Position numbers and translations under genes: made by a program. DNA of 64,000 nucleotides from positions 620,001-684,000 of the forward strand of contig NZ_JAHWXQ010000002.1 in the NCBI RefSeq assembly GCF_019336435.1, in the 5' to 3' direction. This document shows positions 47,964 through 55,511 of this stretch, piece after piece. The stretch comes from Pontibacter populi. GTDB lineage: Bacteria; Bacteroidota; Bacteroidia; Cytophagales; Hymenobacteraceae. The notes beneath the pieces were generated by a model, which saw nothing but the letters and a program-made list of their open reading frames with translations, did no database searches and was not told the origin of the DNA. Every line of letters starts with the position of its first letter. Positions within the stretch are counted from its first letter, which is position 1.

Positions 47964-47997
47964 AAACGCCCCGGTCGTTTTCACAACCGGGGCGTTT
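47964..47997 (-). terminator. Terminator after tRNA-Cys
   Basis: AAACGCCCCGGT (47964-47975) pairs perfectly with 47986-47997. The T-rich tract on the minus strand favours termination of the tRNA transcript; it could also end plus-strand transcripts. Confidence 0.8.
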
Positions 47998-48003
47998 AAT
48001 AAG

Positions 48004-48074
48004 AGGTAACGAGCGGATTCGAACCGCTGTAGCAGCTTTTGCAGAGCTGAGCCTAGCCACTCGGCCACGTTACC
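48004..48074 (-). tRNA. tRNA-Cys (anticodon GCA)
   Basis: 71 nt on the minus strand. Acceptor stem GGTAACG/CGTTACC, anticodon arm CAGCT-CTGCAAA-AGCTG with GCA in the loop, T arm AGCGG-TTCGAAT-CCGCT, and discriminator base T (U73), the identity base of tRNA-Cys. The CCA end is not encoded. Confidence 0.96.
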
Positions 48075-48203
48075 CTGTTATTGGGTGTGCAAATATACAC
48101 AGAGTTGTATGCTTGTCAAACTATAAGCGCAAGAAATTTTATATAACTGTACTAAGTCAGGCCTTATCAGCTAGTTAGATTTTTATAGCCGTACCAATAC
48201 CTA

Positions 48204-48797
48204 CTAAGCTTCTTTCTCCTGTTTGCTATATTTCTTCAATTGCTCCACCATTTTCTTGGCGGTTGCACTATAATCAGTTTTATACTTCGCCATTAACTCC
48301 TCCCGCGTCGTTTCGGCACTCTTCTTCTGCTTCTCCCACAGCACCGATAATGTTGCGAAAGGTGGCAACAGTATACCTATGGCATTGTAAAAGTTACTGA
48401 TATTGGCAATAATATGCTGGGCTCCGTCCGAATCACCGGTAATTACAATACCGCCGGTTTTACCACTCAGCCTCGACTCCTGTCCTTCCAGTATTTCATC
48501 GTGCAATTCATCCAGTCGTTCAATCACCTTTTGTATTTCCGATGACTGATTATTCCACCAGATGGGAGTAGCTAAAATGATGATATCGGATTCCAGCACT
48601 TTCTGAAGTATACCCGGCCATTGATCTCCTGAACCCATGTTACTGTACGTTCCCGGTAGTATTGTATGCTCTACCAGCTTAATAATTGTACAGTCTATGC
48701 CGTGCTCCTTTAAAACTGAAGAAAGAAACTCTGACAAAACTTCAGTATTAGAAAGGCCTTCTTTTTTCAGCGTTCCCAGGAGAATAACTGCTTTCAT
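48204..48797 (-). CDS. Flavodoxin-like NAD(P)H-dependent reductase
   Basis: A 197-residue flavoprotein fold. KAVILLGTLKKEGLSNTEVLSEFL begins the FMN-binding fold; SDIIILATPIWWNNQSSEIQKVIERLD is the conserved flavin loop, and TGGIVITGDSDGAQHI follows. Family members are FMN-dependent NAD(P)H oxidoreductases of broad type; the substrate is unknown. Confidence 0.83.
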   Translation of the reverse strand: MKAVILLGTLKKEGLSNTEVLSEFLSSVLKEHGIDCTIIKLVEHTILPGTYSNMGSGDQWPGILQKVLESDIIILATPIWWNNQSSEIQKVIERLDELHDEILEGQESRLSGKTGGIVITGDSDGAQHIIANISNFYNAIGILLPPFATLSVLWEKQKKSAETTREELMAKYKTDYSATAKKMVEQLKKYSKQEKEA

Positions 48798-48935
48798 AAG
48801 TAGAGCCGATTGAGTTGCTACTAAGCTCTTTAACTATAACACATAGATTAAGTTATGCTCCGGGTTACATACCTGCAGCCAAAGAGAGTAATGTCATCAT
48901 TATATACTTTAAGAAGAACCACTTTGGTTAAAAAC

Positions 48936-48965
48936 AAAAAGGCCCCGGATTGCTCCGGGGCCTTT
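48936..48965 (-). terminator. Terminator after rpsA
   Basis: A 12-bp perfect stem (48938-48949 with 48954-48965), TTGC loop, and T run on the minus strand. Confidence 0.9.
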
Positions 48966-48986
48966 CATTATAGGACAGGCTTAAAA

Positions 48987-50894
48987 TTAAGCGTTGTTCT
49001 CTTCTTCAGATGCTTCTTCGTCAGAACCTTTAGACTTCTTTGCAGCAGCCTCCAGTTTCTTAACGCCAGCCTCTTTCTCGTTGTCCATCATCTTCTCTTT
49101 CAGAGCAGACAGTGCATCCAGGTCACCTAAAGTAGACTTGTCAGCTTCTTTCTGAACTTTTGGAGCTTTCTCTTTCTTCTCGCCTGTAGCAGCAGGAGCT
49201 TTCTTAGTAGCCTTAGCTACACGGGCAGCATCAGCGCTCTCAGTGTGCGTAGATGTATGAGAAAGGATGATCTTACGATCTTCTTTAGAGAATTCAGTTA
49301 CTCTGAAGTCAAGGCTTTCACCTGCTTCAACCTGAGAACCGTCTTCTTTAGTTAAGCCTTTAGGGAAAGCAAAACCTTCGATACCGTAAGGTAACTCAAG
49401 TACTGCACCACGCTCAGACTTCTCAAGAACTGAAGCTTTGTGAACTGAGCCTACATTGAATACAGATTCAAAAGTATCCCAAGGGTTCTCTTCAAGCTGC
49501 TTATGACCTAATGCAAGTCTTCTGTTAGGAACATCAAGCTCCAGAACAACTACATCAAGGTTTTCACCAACTTTAACGAACTCAGACGGATGCTTGATCT
49601 TCTTAGTCCAGGAAAGGTCAGAAACGTGTACCAGACCGTCAACACCTTCTTCAAGCTCAAGGAACAGACCGAAGTTTGTCAGGTTACGAACAACACCAGT
49701 GTGCTTAGTGCCTACTGCATATTTCGTTAACACATCTTCTTTTGTCCAAGGATCTTCAGTAAGCTGCTTAATGCCCAGAGACATTTTACGCTCTTCTCTG
49801 TCTAAAGTCAATACAACTGCTTCAACCTCGTCGCCTTGCTTAATGAAGTCTTGTGGGTTGCGCAGGTGCTGAGACCATGACATTTCAGAAACGTGGATAA
49901 GACCTTCTACACCTGGCATAAGCTCAAGGAACGCGCCGTAATCAGCAACATTAACGATCTTACCTTTAACACGTGAACCAACTTCGATCTCAGCTGGAAG
50001 AGCATCCCACGGATGTGGAGTAAGCTGCTTCATACCAAGAGAGATACGCTTCTTGTCTTCATCAAAGTCAAGAACTACGATCTGTACTTTCTGGTCAAGC
50101 TGCAATACTTCTTCCGGGTGGTTGATACGTCCCCATGAAATATCTGTAATGTGAAGCAGACCGTCTACGCCACCAAGGTCGATGAACACACCGAAGTTTG
50201 TCATGTTCTTGATAACACCTTCCAGAACCTGACCTTTTTCCAGGTTGTTCAGGATGGCTGCACGCTGCTGCTCCAGGTCTTTCTCGATAAGTACTTTGTG
50301 AGATACAACCACGTTGTCGAAAGCGGCGTTGATTTTCACAACTTTCACTTCCATTTTCTTACCTACAAACACATCGAAGTCGCGGATTGGCTTAACATCG
50401 ATCTGAGAACCTGGTAAGAACGCTTCAACACCGTAAAGGTCCATGATAAGACCACCTTTGGTTCTTCTCTTAACGATACCTTCCAGAATGTTATCATTCT
50501 CAAGTGCATCGTAGATTTTAGCCCAGGCAGAAACTATTTTTGCTTTCTTACGGGATAAGATAAGCTGGCCGTTTGGATCTTCCTGGTCTTCAATAAATAC
50601 TTCAACTTCGTCACCGATTTTCAGATCAGGTAGATCTCTGAATTCTGAAGTAGCAACTAAGCCATCTGATTTGAAACCGATGTTCAGGATCACGTCACGA
50701 TCAGTGATACCAACAACTGTTCCTTTAACAACCTCCTGCTCCTGTACGGTAGTCAGGGTGTCGTCATACATTTTTTCCATTTCAGCGCGGTCTTCTTTGC
50801 TGTAGCCGCCACCAAAACCTTGAGACTCAAACTTGTCCCAATCGAAATTTTCTGGAGAATTACTCATATTGTTTTGCTGCTCTGGAATAGCCAT
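48987..50894 (-). CDS. rpsA: 30S ribosomal protein S1
   Basis: A 635-residue protein (626 if translation starts at the internal ATG at 50867, MSNSPENFDWDKFE). Six S1 domains are visible: VVKGTVVGITD, LEGIVKRRTKGG, LEGVIKNMTNFGVFIDL, VKGKIVNVADYGAFLEL, HTGVVRNLTNFGLFLEL and a degenerate KASVLEKSERGAVLEL. A long acidic/basic low-complexity tail (from about 560: Ala, Lys and Glu-rich) follows. S1 brings mRNA to the 30S subunit, which matters in a phylum with weak Shine-Dalgarno use. A hairpin covers the upstream start codon (see 50893-50916); the start choice is uncertain. Confidence 0.95.
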   Translation of the reverse strand: MAIPEQQNNMSNSPENFDWDKFESQGFGGGYSKEDRAEMEKMYDDTLTTVQEQEVVKGTVVGITDRDVILNIGFKSDGLVATSEFRDLPDLKIGDEVEVFIEDQEDPNGQLILSRKKAKIVSAWAKIYDALENDNILEGIVKRRTKGGLIMDLYGVEAFLPGSQIDVKPIRDFDVFVGKKMEVKVVKINAAFDNVVVSHKVLIEKDLEQQRAAILNNLEKGQVLEGVIKNMTNFGVFIDLGGVDGLLHITDISWGRINHPEEVLQLDQKVQIVVLDFDEDKKRISLGMKQLTPHPWDALPAEIEVGSRVKGKIVNVADYGAFLELMPGVEGLIHVSEMSWSQHLRNPQDFIKQGDEVEAVVLTLDREERKMSLGIKQLTEDPWTKEDVLTKYAVGTKHTGVVRNLTNFGLFLELEEGVDGLVHVSDLSWTKKIKHPSEFVKVGENLDVVVLELDVPNRRLALGHKQLEENPWDTFESVFNVGSVHKASVLEKSERGAVLELPYGIEGFAFPKGLTKEDGSQVEAGESLDFRVTEFSKEDRKIILSHTSTHTESADAARVAKATKKAPAATGEKKEKAPKVQKEADKSTLGDLDALSALKEKMMDNEKEAGVKKLEAAAKKSKGSDEEASEEENNA

Positions 50895-50916
50895 CAGCCT
50901 AGAGCAATGGGCTGAT
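50893..50916 (-). promoter_or_regulatory. Hairpin overlapping the first rpsA start codon (candidate translational operator)
   Basis: On the minus strand ATCAGCC, a 10-nt loop and GGCTGAT pair as a 7-bp stem; the last two bases of the stem are the A and T of the ATG at 50894. It could mask this start for S1 autoregulation, or favour the start at 50867. Confidence 0.45.
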
Positions 50917-50972
50917 TTGGTTTAGTTTTACATTTCCTGCTGATTTACAGGACCATTCACCTGAATGAGCCG

Positions 50973-50980
50973 CAAAAGTA
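50973..50980 (-). promoter_or_regulatory. -7 promoter box for rpsA
   Basis: TACTTTTG on the minus strand is a perfect TAnnTTTG box, giving a leader of about 70 to 100 nt depending on the start codon. Confidence 0.6.
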
Positions 50981-51283
50981 ACTCTTTTTCAGATTAAAAA
51001 CCAGCGCTAATCAGGGAAACTATAAAGTAAAGTAGCAGAGGTTGTTACAGTATGAGGGAATGTCAGTTAAATGTGGGTCGTATGAGCAGGGATTAATGGG
51101 GATTTAATGAATCTAAAGGGTTACCTCATCTCAGCTTTTCACTAAAAACTGCATAAGGGACTTGGCTATAGTCTGTTTTATAGTTTACAGTATTACCCTA
51201 CCCTTACCCCTCCCAAGAGGGGATTCTGTTACTGCTATAGTTGATGTTATTGTTCTATAGTTGCTGTAATTTAAGTGTTCTTC

Positions 51284-51355
51284 GCTGGCGCGGGTTTGCA
51301 ACCTGTGTCTACCTATGGTGTTGGGTTTGTAACTCAACTGGCCCGGCAGGGACAG
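51284..51355 (+). repeat. Two-hairpin repeat, copy 4
   Basis: Hairpin 1 CGGGTT/AACCTG (one mismatch from the other copies); hairpin 2 GTTGGGTT/AACTCAAC, where the G keeps pairing as G-U. Confidence 0.7.
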
Positions 51356-51359
51356 GAAT

Positions 51360-51398
51360 TGTCTGAATCAGGATTTACAGGATCAAAGGATTGGCAGG
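51360..51398 (+). repeat. GGATT-rich dispersed repeat, copy 3
   Basis: TGTCTGAATCAGGATTTACA then GGATCAAAGGATT units, immediately after two-hairpin copy 4, as in copy 1. Confidence 0.65.
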
Positions 51399-52080
51399 GT
51401 TGGGCTTTTGTTATAGTTGGTGGCTATAGTTCTATAGTTTCGGTATTAACCCACCCCTGCCCCCTCCCGAGAGGGGAATTTCGGTTATAGTCATAGTTGA
51501 AGCTATAGTTTTAAAGTTGTCGTCTTAACACCCCTGTAGTCCCCTCAAGGGGACAATAGTTGCTGTAGCTATAGTTAGGGTTATAGTTCTATAGTTCGCG
51601 TTTTGTCATCCCCCTACCCCCTTCAAAGGGGGACTTTATGCTGCAGCGTCGCCTACTGTCATTTCGACCAGTGGGAGAAATCTGGATCTGCGCTAGTAAC
51701 AGTCCTTCGCTGTTTCGGACATCCTTGTGCGAAACCTACCTGCTGCGGACGTCCACTTCCGCGTTACACCAGTTGTTATAGTTGGGAGAAAGGGTGTTGA
51801 CAGCAGATGCTCATTCGGACACAGAAGTCAGAAAAAAACATCAGAGTTAGCTACCTATAGTTGCTGTTATAGAGCTATAGTTTCAGCTCCATCACGGCCC
51901 TTTTTTCGATCTACCTCTTTAGTTTCTGGTGTGCGCAACAGGCATAATGGCGAAGGTAGTCCTAAATCTTCTAATTATACTTATCACCTATAGTTACACT
52001 TTATCTCAACAAACTGTAGACGCTGACTAACTATAACTTATATAATCAAAACTAAATATTTTAGTAGCGCTATAGTTATA

Positions 52081-52581
52081 CTATTCTTTCACTCCAAGGT
52101 AGGTTCCCCAATCCTGGTTATACAAATTGAGGTGCATTTTAAGGAAATACTGAAGTGATGGTTTAATAGGTTTACGGAGTAATTTCAGGCCTGCTTCTTC
52201 AGGCGTGCGGTCGCCTTTGCGGGTGTTGCAGCGCGAGCAGGCAGTTACCAGATTCAACCAGTTGCTCCCTCCTCCCCTGGACCTCGGAAGCAGGTGATCT
52301 AAGGTCAGGTTTTTAACAGTGCCGCAGTACTGGCAGGTATAGTTGTCGCGGCGCATAATGTTATGGCGACTCAGGGCAATTCCATAGTAGGGCACATGCA
52401 CATAGCGCTGCAACCGGATAACTGATGGAACAGGATATACTTTGGTGATGGTGCGTAATTGTTCTTCAGACTTTGTGACCATTTCAGCTTTATCGAGGTA
52501 AACCAGCAGAAAGGCCTTATGCACCGAGCAAACAGCAATGGCGCTAAAGTCCTGGTTCAGGATGAGAACTTTATCTTTCAT
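52081..52581 (-). CDS. HNH endonuclease
   Basis: A 166-residue protein starting at ATG 52581 (MKDKVLILNQDFS, where homologues start). The zinc-binding and HNH positions are C83-x2-C86, D95-H96, N110 and C115-x2-C118 (YTCQYCGTVKNLTLDHLLPR and ACSRCN). Such stand-alone HNH nucleases are common in Bacteroidota; the target is unknown. Downstream of the NlpC/P60 gene on the same strand (79 nt). Confidence 0.88.
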   Translation of the reverse strand: MKDKVLILNQDFSAIAVCSVHKAFLLVYLDKAEMVTKSEEQLRTITKVYPVPSVIRLQRYVHVPYYGIALSRHNIMRRDNYTCQYCGTVKNLTLDHLLPRSRGGGSNWLNLVTACSRCNTRKGDRTPEEAGLKLLRKPIKPSLQYFLKMHLNLYNQDWGTYLGVKE

Positions 52582-52660
52582 AGGGTGCAACTGTACTAAA
52601 CAATAAGCTTCTACGGAAAAACCTGTTAGCTTACGGTACTGCTGCAGAAATATTTATGCC

Positions 52661-53440
52661 CTATGCCTGAAAAATACGCTTGATAATGCGGAGTTTATGA
52701 GAGTAACGCTTGCGTTCTGCGTTGTAAATGCCATTGTGGTCCAGGGAATCGATGCGCACCTCACTGCTGGCATGTATGATCTTCTGGTCTTCTAAAAGGA
52801 TGCCTACATGTATAATGCGGCCTTCCTCGTTATCAAAAAAGGCGAGGTCGCCGGGCTGTGTCTGGTTTACAAAATGCACTTCTTCACCACTCGTTACCTG
52901 CTGGTAAGCATCGCGCGGGAGCTGAACACCGCAGATGCCATATACCTGCTGGGCAAATCCGGAACAATCTATCCCGAACACCGATTTGCCACCCCATAGG
53001 TAAGGAGCTTTCATAAAGTTGTGGGCTACTTTTACTAACTGGGCTATAGTTGCTTCAGATTCCGGGTTGGATGCCCGGCCATTGTACAGGTAAGTTTTAT
53101 CGCCTACCCGCACGTTCATGCCATCAAAAAAAGGCAAATAACACCCAATGCCCACCGGAATACGCTCATCTGCATTGCTGATGATCTGCACCAGGTCCAT
53201 AGAACGCGGATGCCGGGCCTGTATCCACTCCTGGTAATACGCTGCAGACACGGTAGTGTGCTGATTTGCGTCTATCCAGCCCTGGTAGCCATCTGTGGCT
53301 AGTTGAATGCGCAGCCATTTATCCTGACGGCTGATGATCTCATAGCACTCCCCAAAGAGCACCTGCGTTACCAGCTCCGCTTTATTAGATGGTTCGGCGC
53401 GCATCGGCACCAGGCTCAGCAAACTTATTCCGTAGTCCAC
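52661..53440 (-). CDS. NlpC/P60 (C40) peptidase with N-terminal SH3-like domains
   Basis: A 259-residue peptidoglycan hydrolase. N-terminal SH3b-like region (about 1-115), then the catalytic domain: C159 in FGIDCSGFAQQVYG, H211 in GRIIHVGILL and H223 in IIHASSEVRID. It cuts peptide stems of peptidoglycan. No classical signal peptide is visible at the start, so location is uncertain. Start ATG at 53440. Confidence 0.9.
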   Translation of the reverse strand: MDYGISLLSLVPMRAEPSNKAELVTQVLFGECYEIISRQDKWLRIQLATDGYQGWIDANQHTTVSAAYYQEWIQARHPRSMDLVQIISNADERIPVGIGCYLPFFDGMNVRVGDKTYLYNGRASNPESEATIAQLVKVAHNFMKAPYLWGGKSVFGIDCSGFAQQVYGICGVQLPRDAYQQVTSGEEVHFVNQTQPGDLAFFDNEEGRIIHVGILLEDQKIIHASSEVRIDSLDHNGIYNAERKRYSHKLRIIKRIFQA

Positions 53441-53445
53441 TCCTT

Positions 53446-53560
53446 ATAAAATTAAAAATGATAAATTAAAAATTAGAAATGACTCATATTATTTAAACAG
53501 AAAAGAGCCACTTAGTGTGGCCCTAATTTCTAATTTTTAATTTTTAATTCATAATTGCGC
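53446..53560. repeat. AT-rich imperfect inverted repeat between smpB and the NlpC gene
   Basis: AAATTAAAAATTAGAAAT on the left finds a complementary CTAATTTTTAATTTTTAATT on the right, around a small GCCAC/GTGGC hairpin. It could act as a terminator for smpB. No coding content. Confidence 0.55.
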
Positions 53561-53568
53561 GTTAGCGC

Positions 53569-54036
53569 TTAATAGCCGCTTCGGTCCATTTCGCGCTTCA
53601 CGTCTTTTTCTTTGATGTCCTGGCGCTTATCGTATAGTTTCTTACCGCGGGCAAGAGCAACTTCTACTTTGGCAAAGCCGCGGTCGTTTATAAAAACCCG
53701 GGTTGGGATGATGGTTACGCCCTGCTCCTCCGCTCCTTTCTCGAGCTTTTTCAGTTCTTTTTTGTTCAGAAGTAGCTTTCGGGCGCGCATGGGTTCGTGA
53801 TTATAGTGCGTACCTTCGGTGTAGGTAGAGATATGCGTGTTGTGCAGCCATAGCTCCCCGTTCTGGAAGATGCAGTACCCATCCTGCATGTTCACTTTGC
53901 CTTCGCGTATCGATTTGATCTCGGTACCCTTCAGCATTACACCGGCGGTATACTTATCCAGGAACTGGTACTCGAAGGAAGCCCTGCGGTTAACGATGTT
54001 TACGTGTTTCTTTATTCTATCCTTGTCTTTAGCCAT
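53569..54036 (-). CDS. smpB: SsrA-binding protein SmpB
   Basis: A 155-residue partner of tmRNA in trans-translation. VNIVNRRASFEYQFLDKYTAGV, LKGTEIKSIREGKVNMQDGYC and LHNTHISTYTEGTHYNH are SmpB signatures. The tail (DIKEKDVKREMDRSGY) is basic. Start shares one base with the stop of the upstream thioesterase gene (TAATG), so they are translated from one transcript. tmRNA itself was not seen. Confidence 0.96.
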   Translation of the reverse strand: MAKDKDRIKKHVNIVNRRASFEYQFLDKYTAGVMLKGTEIKSIREGKVNMQDGYCIFQNGELWLHNTHISTYTEGTHYNHEPMRARKLLLNKKELKKLEKGAEEQGVTIIPTRVFINDRGFAKVEVALARGKKLYDKRQDIKEKDVKREMDRSGY

Positions 54037-54431
54037 TATGCTATCTTAGGTGCCAAAACTTTGGCTAATTTTTCTTTTTTCAAAATTTTCTGACCGGTTT
54101 CTCCGTCAGCTACCAACCTGTCGCCTACTCTTGCTTCGAAGCTACATACCACATTATTCCCGGTTACTTCTGAAAGCACCGCTTTTATAGTTATAGCTTC
54201 ACCTTCAAAAGCAGGGCTTTTATGATTGATAGTCAGAAAGGTACCTATTCCTTCTTCATCTGATTCTTTCATCTCCAACACAAACAATCTGCCTGCCCAT
54301 TCCGCAGCTTGCGCCAGCGAAAATGTTGAACAAACCGCATGCACCAGGCCATCCTCAAAACGCGCAAAATCAGCAGCAGTTACAAGCTTCTGGTATACTT
54401 TGGCATCGCCTATCTGGAAAGGTACCTTCAT
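54036..54431 (-). CDS. Hotdog-fold thioesterase, FlK-like
   Basis: A 131-residue protein. VHAVCSTFSLAQAAEWAGRL, then LTINHKSPAFEGEAITIKAVL and VVCSFEARVGDRLVADGETGQKIL fit the hotdog fold and the fluoroacetyl-CoA thioesterase-like group. It probably hydrolyses a small acyl-CoA; the substrate is unknown. Overlaps smpB by one base; tsaD lies 69 nt upstream with a GGATT repeat in between. Confidence 0.8.
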   Translation of the reverse strand: MKVPFQIGDAKVYQKLVTAADFARFEDGLVHAVCSTFSLAQAAEWAGRLFVLEMKESDEEGIGTFLTINHKSPAFEGEAITIKAVLSEVTGNNVVCSFEARVGDRLVADGETGQKILKKEKLAKVLAPKIA

Positions 54432-54440
54432 AGTTGATTG

Positions 54441-54485
54441 TTTGTCTGAATCAGGATTTACAGGATTAATAGATTTTCAGGATTC
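54441..54485 (+). repeat. GGATT-rich dispersed repeat, copy 4
   Basis: TTGTCTGAATCAGGATTTAC then AGGATT-containing units, in the gap between tsaD and the thioesterase gene. Confidence 0.7.
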
Positions 54486-54500
54486 TATATTCGAACCAAA

Positions 54501-55508
54501 CTATAGTTTCATCCTAGGATCCGGGCTGGCGTACTGGGTTGCAAAGTCGCCTTTAAGATACTGGTAATGAGCAGTCATGGCTATCATAGCTGCATTATCG
54601 GTGCAATACTGAAAGGCCGGTATGTATACGTTCCAGCTATAACGCTTAGCGTAGTCCTGAAGCGTAGCCCGAAGGCCCGAATTGGCAGATACGCCACCGG
54701 CAATGGCCACCTCTTTTATACCCAGGTCCTTGGTGGCCTGCACTACTTTCTTCAGCAAGGTCTTAATTAAGGTATACTGCACACTGGCGCAAATATCATT
54801 TATGTTTTCCTGTACAAAGTTCGGGTTCTCTTTCGTTCTATCTCTCAGGAAGTATAACACCGACGTTTTGATACCGCTGAACGAGTAGTCGTAGCCGGGC
54901 ATGTTACCAACCGGGAACTCGAACGCATTCGGGTTGCCTTGTGCAGCAGCCTTATCGAGCATCGGTCCACCGGGGTAAGGCAGCCCCAGCATTTTGGCAG
55001 TCTTATCAAACGCCTCTCCTACGGCATCGTCGGTAGTTTGCCCGATGATCTCCATATCCAAGTGGTCTTTCACTAAAACGATCTGGGTGTGGCCGCCGCT
55101 AACGGTCAGGCACAGGAACGGGAAATTCGGTTTTGGGTCATCTATAAAATGAGCCAGGATGTGCGCCTGCATGTGGTTTACATCTATCAGCGGGATGTTT
55201 AAACCCAGGGCAAACGACTTGGCAAAAGTGCAGCCTACCAGCAAGGCACCTAAAAGGCCGGGGCCGCGCGTAAAAGCTACTGCACTTAACTCATTTTTAG
55301 TTACATTTGCTGTGTTCAGAGCTTCGGTTACAACAGGAATAATATTTTGCTGGTGTGCTCTCGAAGCAAGTTCTGGTACTACGCCGCCATACTTTTCGTG
55401 TATGGCCTGAGTAGCAATTATATTCGACAACACTTTGCCGCCGCGTATAACGGCTGCTGAGGTCTCGTCGCAGGAAGATTCAATAGCTAAAATTGTAGGT
55501 TCGGTCAT
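54501..55508 (-). CDS. tsaD: tRNA N6-adenosine threonylcarbamoyltransferase
   Basis: A 335-residue enzyme that, with TsaB, TsaC and TsaE, makes t6A37 in tRNAs. ILAIESSCDETSAAVI is the expected N-terminus; H112 and H116 of NHMQAHILAH bind the metal; the C-terminal IAGGVSANSGLR and CTDNAAMIA follow. Length normal. Starts 3 nt from the oppositely oriented tamB; its promoter lies inside tamB. Confidence 0.96.
   Translation of the reverse strand: MTEPTILAIESSCDETSAAVIRGGKVLSNIIATQAIHEKYGGVVPELASRAHQQNIIPVVTEALNTANVTKNELSAVAFTRGPGLLGALLVGCTFAKSFALGLNIPLIDVNHMQAHILAHFIDDPKPNFPFLCLTVSGGHTQIVLVKDHLDMEIIGQTTDDAVGEAFDKTAKMLGLPYPGGPMLDKAAAQGNPNAFEFPVGNMPGYDYSFSGIKTSVLYFLRDRTKENPNFVQENINDICASVQYTLIKTLLKKVVQATKDLGIKEVAIAGGVSANSGLRATLQDYAKRYSWNVYIPAFQYCTDNAAMIAMTAHYQYLKGDFATQYASPDPRMKL
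55488..55495 (+). promoter_or_regulatory. Possible -7 box for tamB inside tsaD
   Basis: TAAAATTG is one base from TAnnTTTG. It lies in the first codons of tsaD and would give a very short leader. Confidence 0.35.
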
Positions 55509-55511
55509 CTT

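Larger units (their letters stand above)
47648..48003. other. 356-bp region between cphA and tRNA-Cys
   Basis: Contains a short possible ORF (47841-47936) and the tRNA-Cys terminator; otherwise AT-rich with no further signals seen. The cphA promoter must lie in its left part but no clean box was found. Confidence 0.5.
50895..52080. other. 1186-bp non-coding region with a dense array of repeat modules
   Basis: After the rpsA leader it contains CCCCTCCC hairpins (51207-51222, 51461-51476), CCCCTCAAGGGG (51541-51552), a CCCCCTTCAAAGGGGG hairpin (51617-51632), a two-hairpin repeat (51284-51355), a GGATT repeat (51360-51398), a TGTCATTTCGA...GAGAAATCT hairpin (51657-51683) and more than ten CTATAG palindromes. 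The short frames at 51275-51490, 51603-51800 and 51727-51993 are read through these repeats and are not genes. Confidence 0.7.

Noticed and set aside
51275..51993. Three short frames (51275-51490, 51603-51800, 51727-51993)
   Set aside because: They are read through intergenic repeats.
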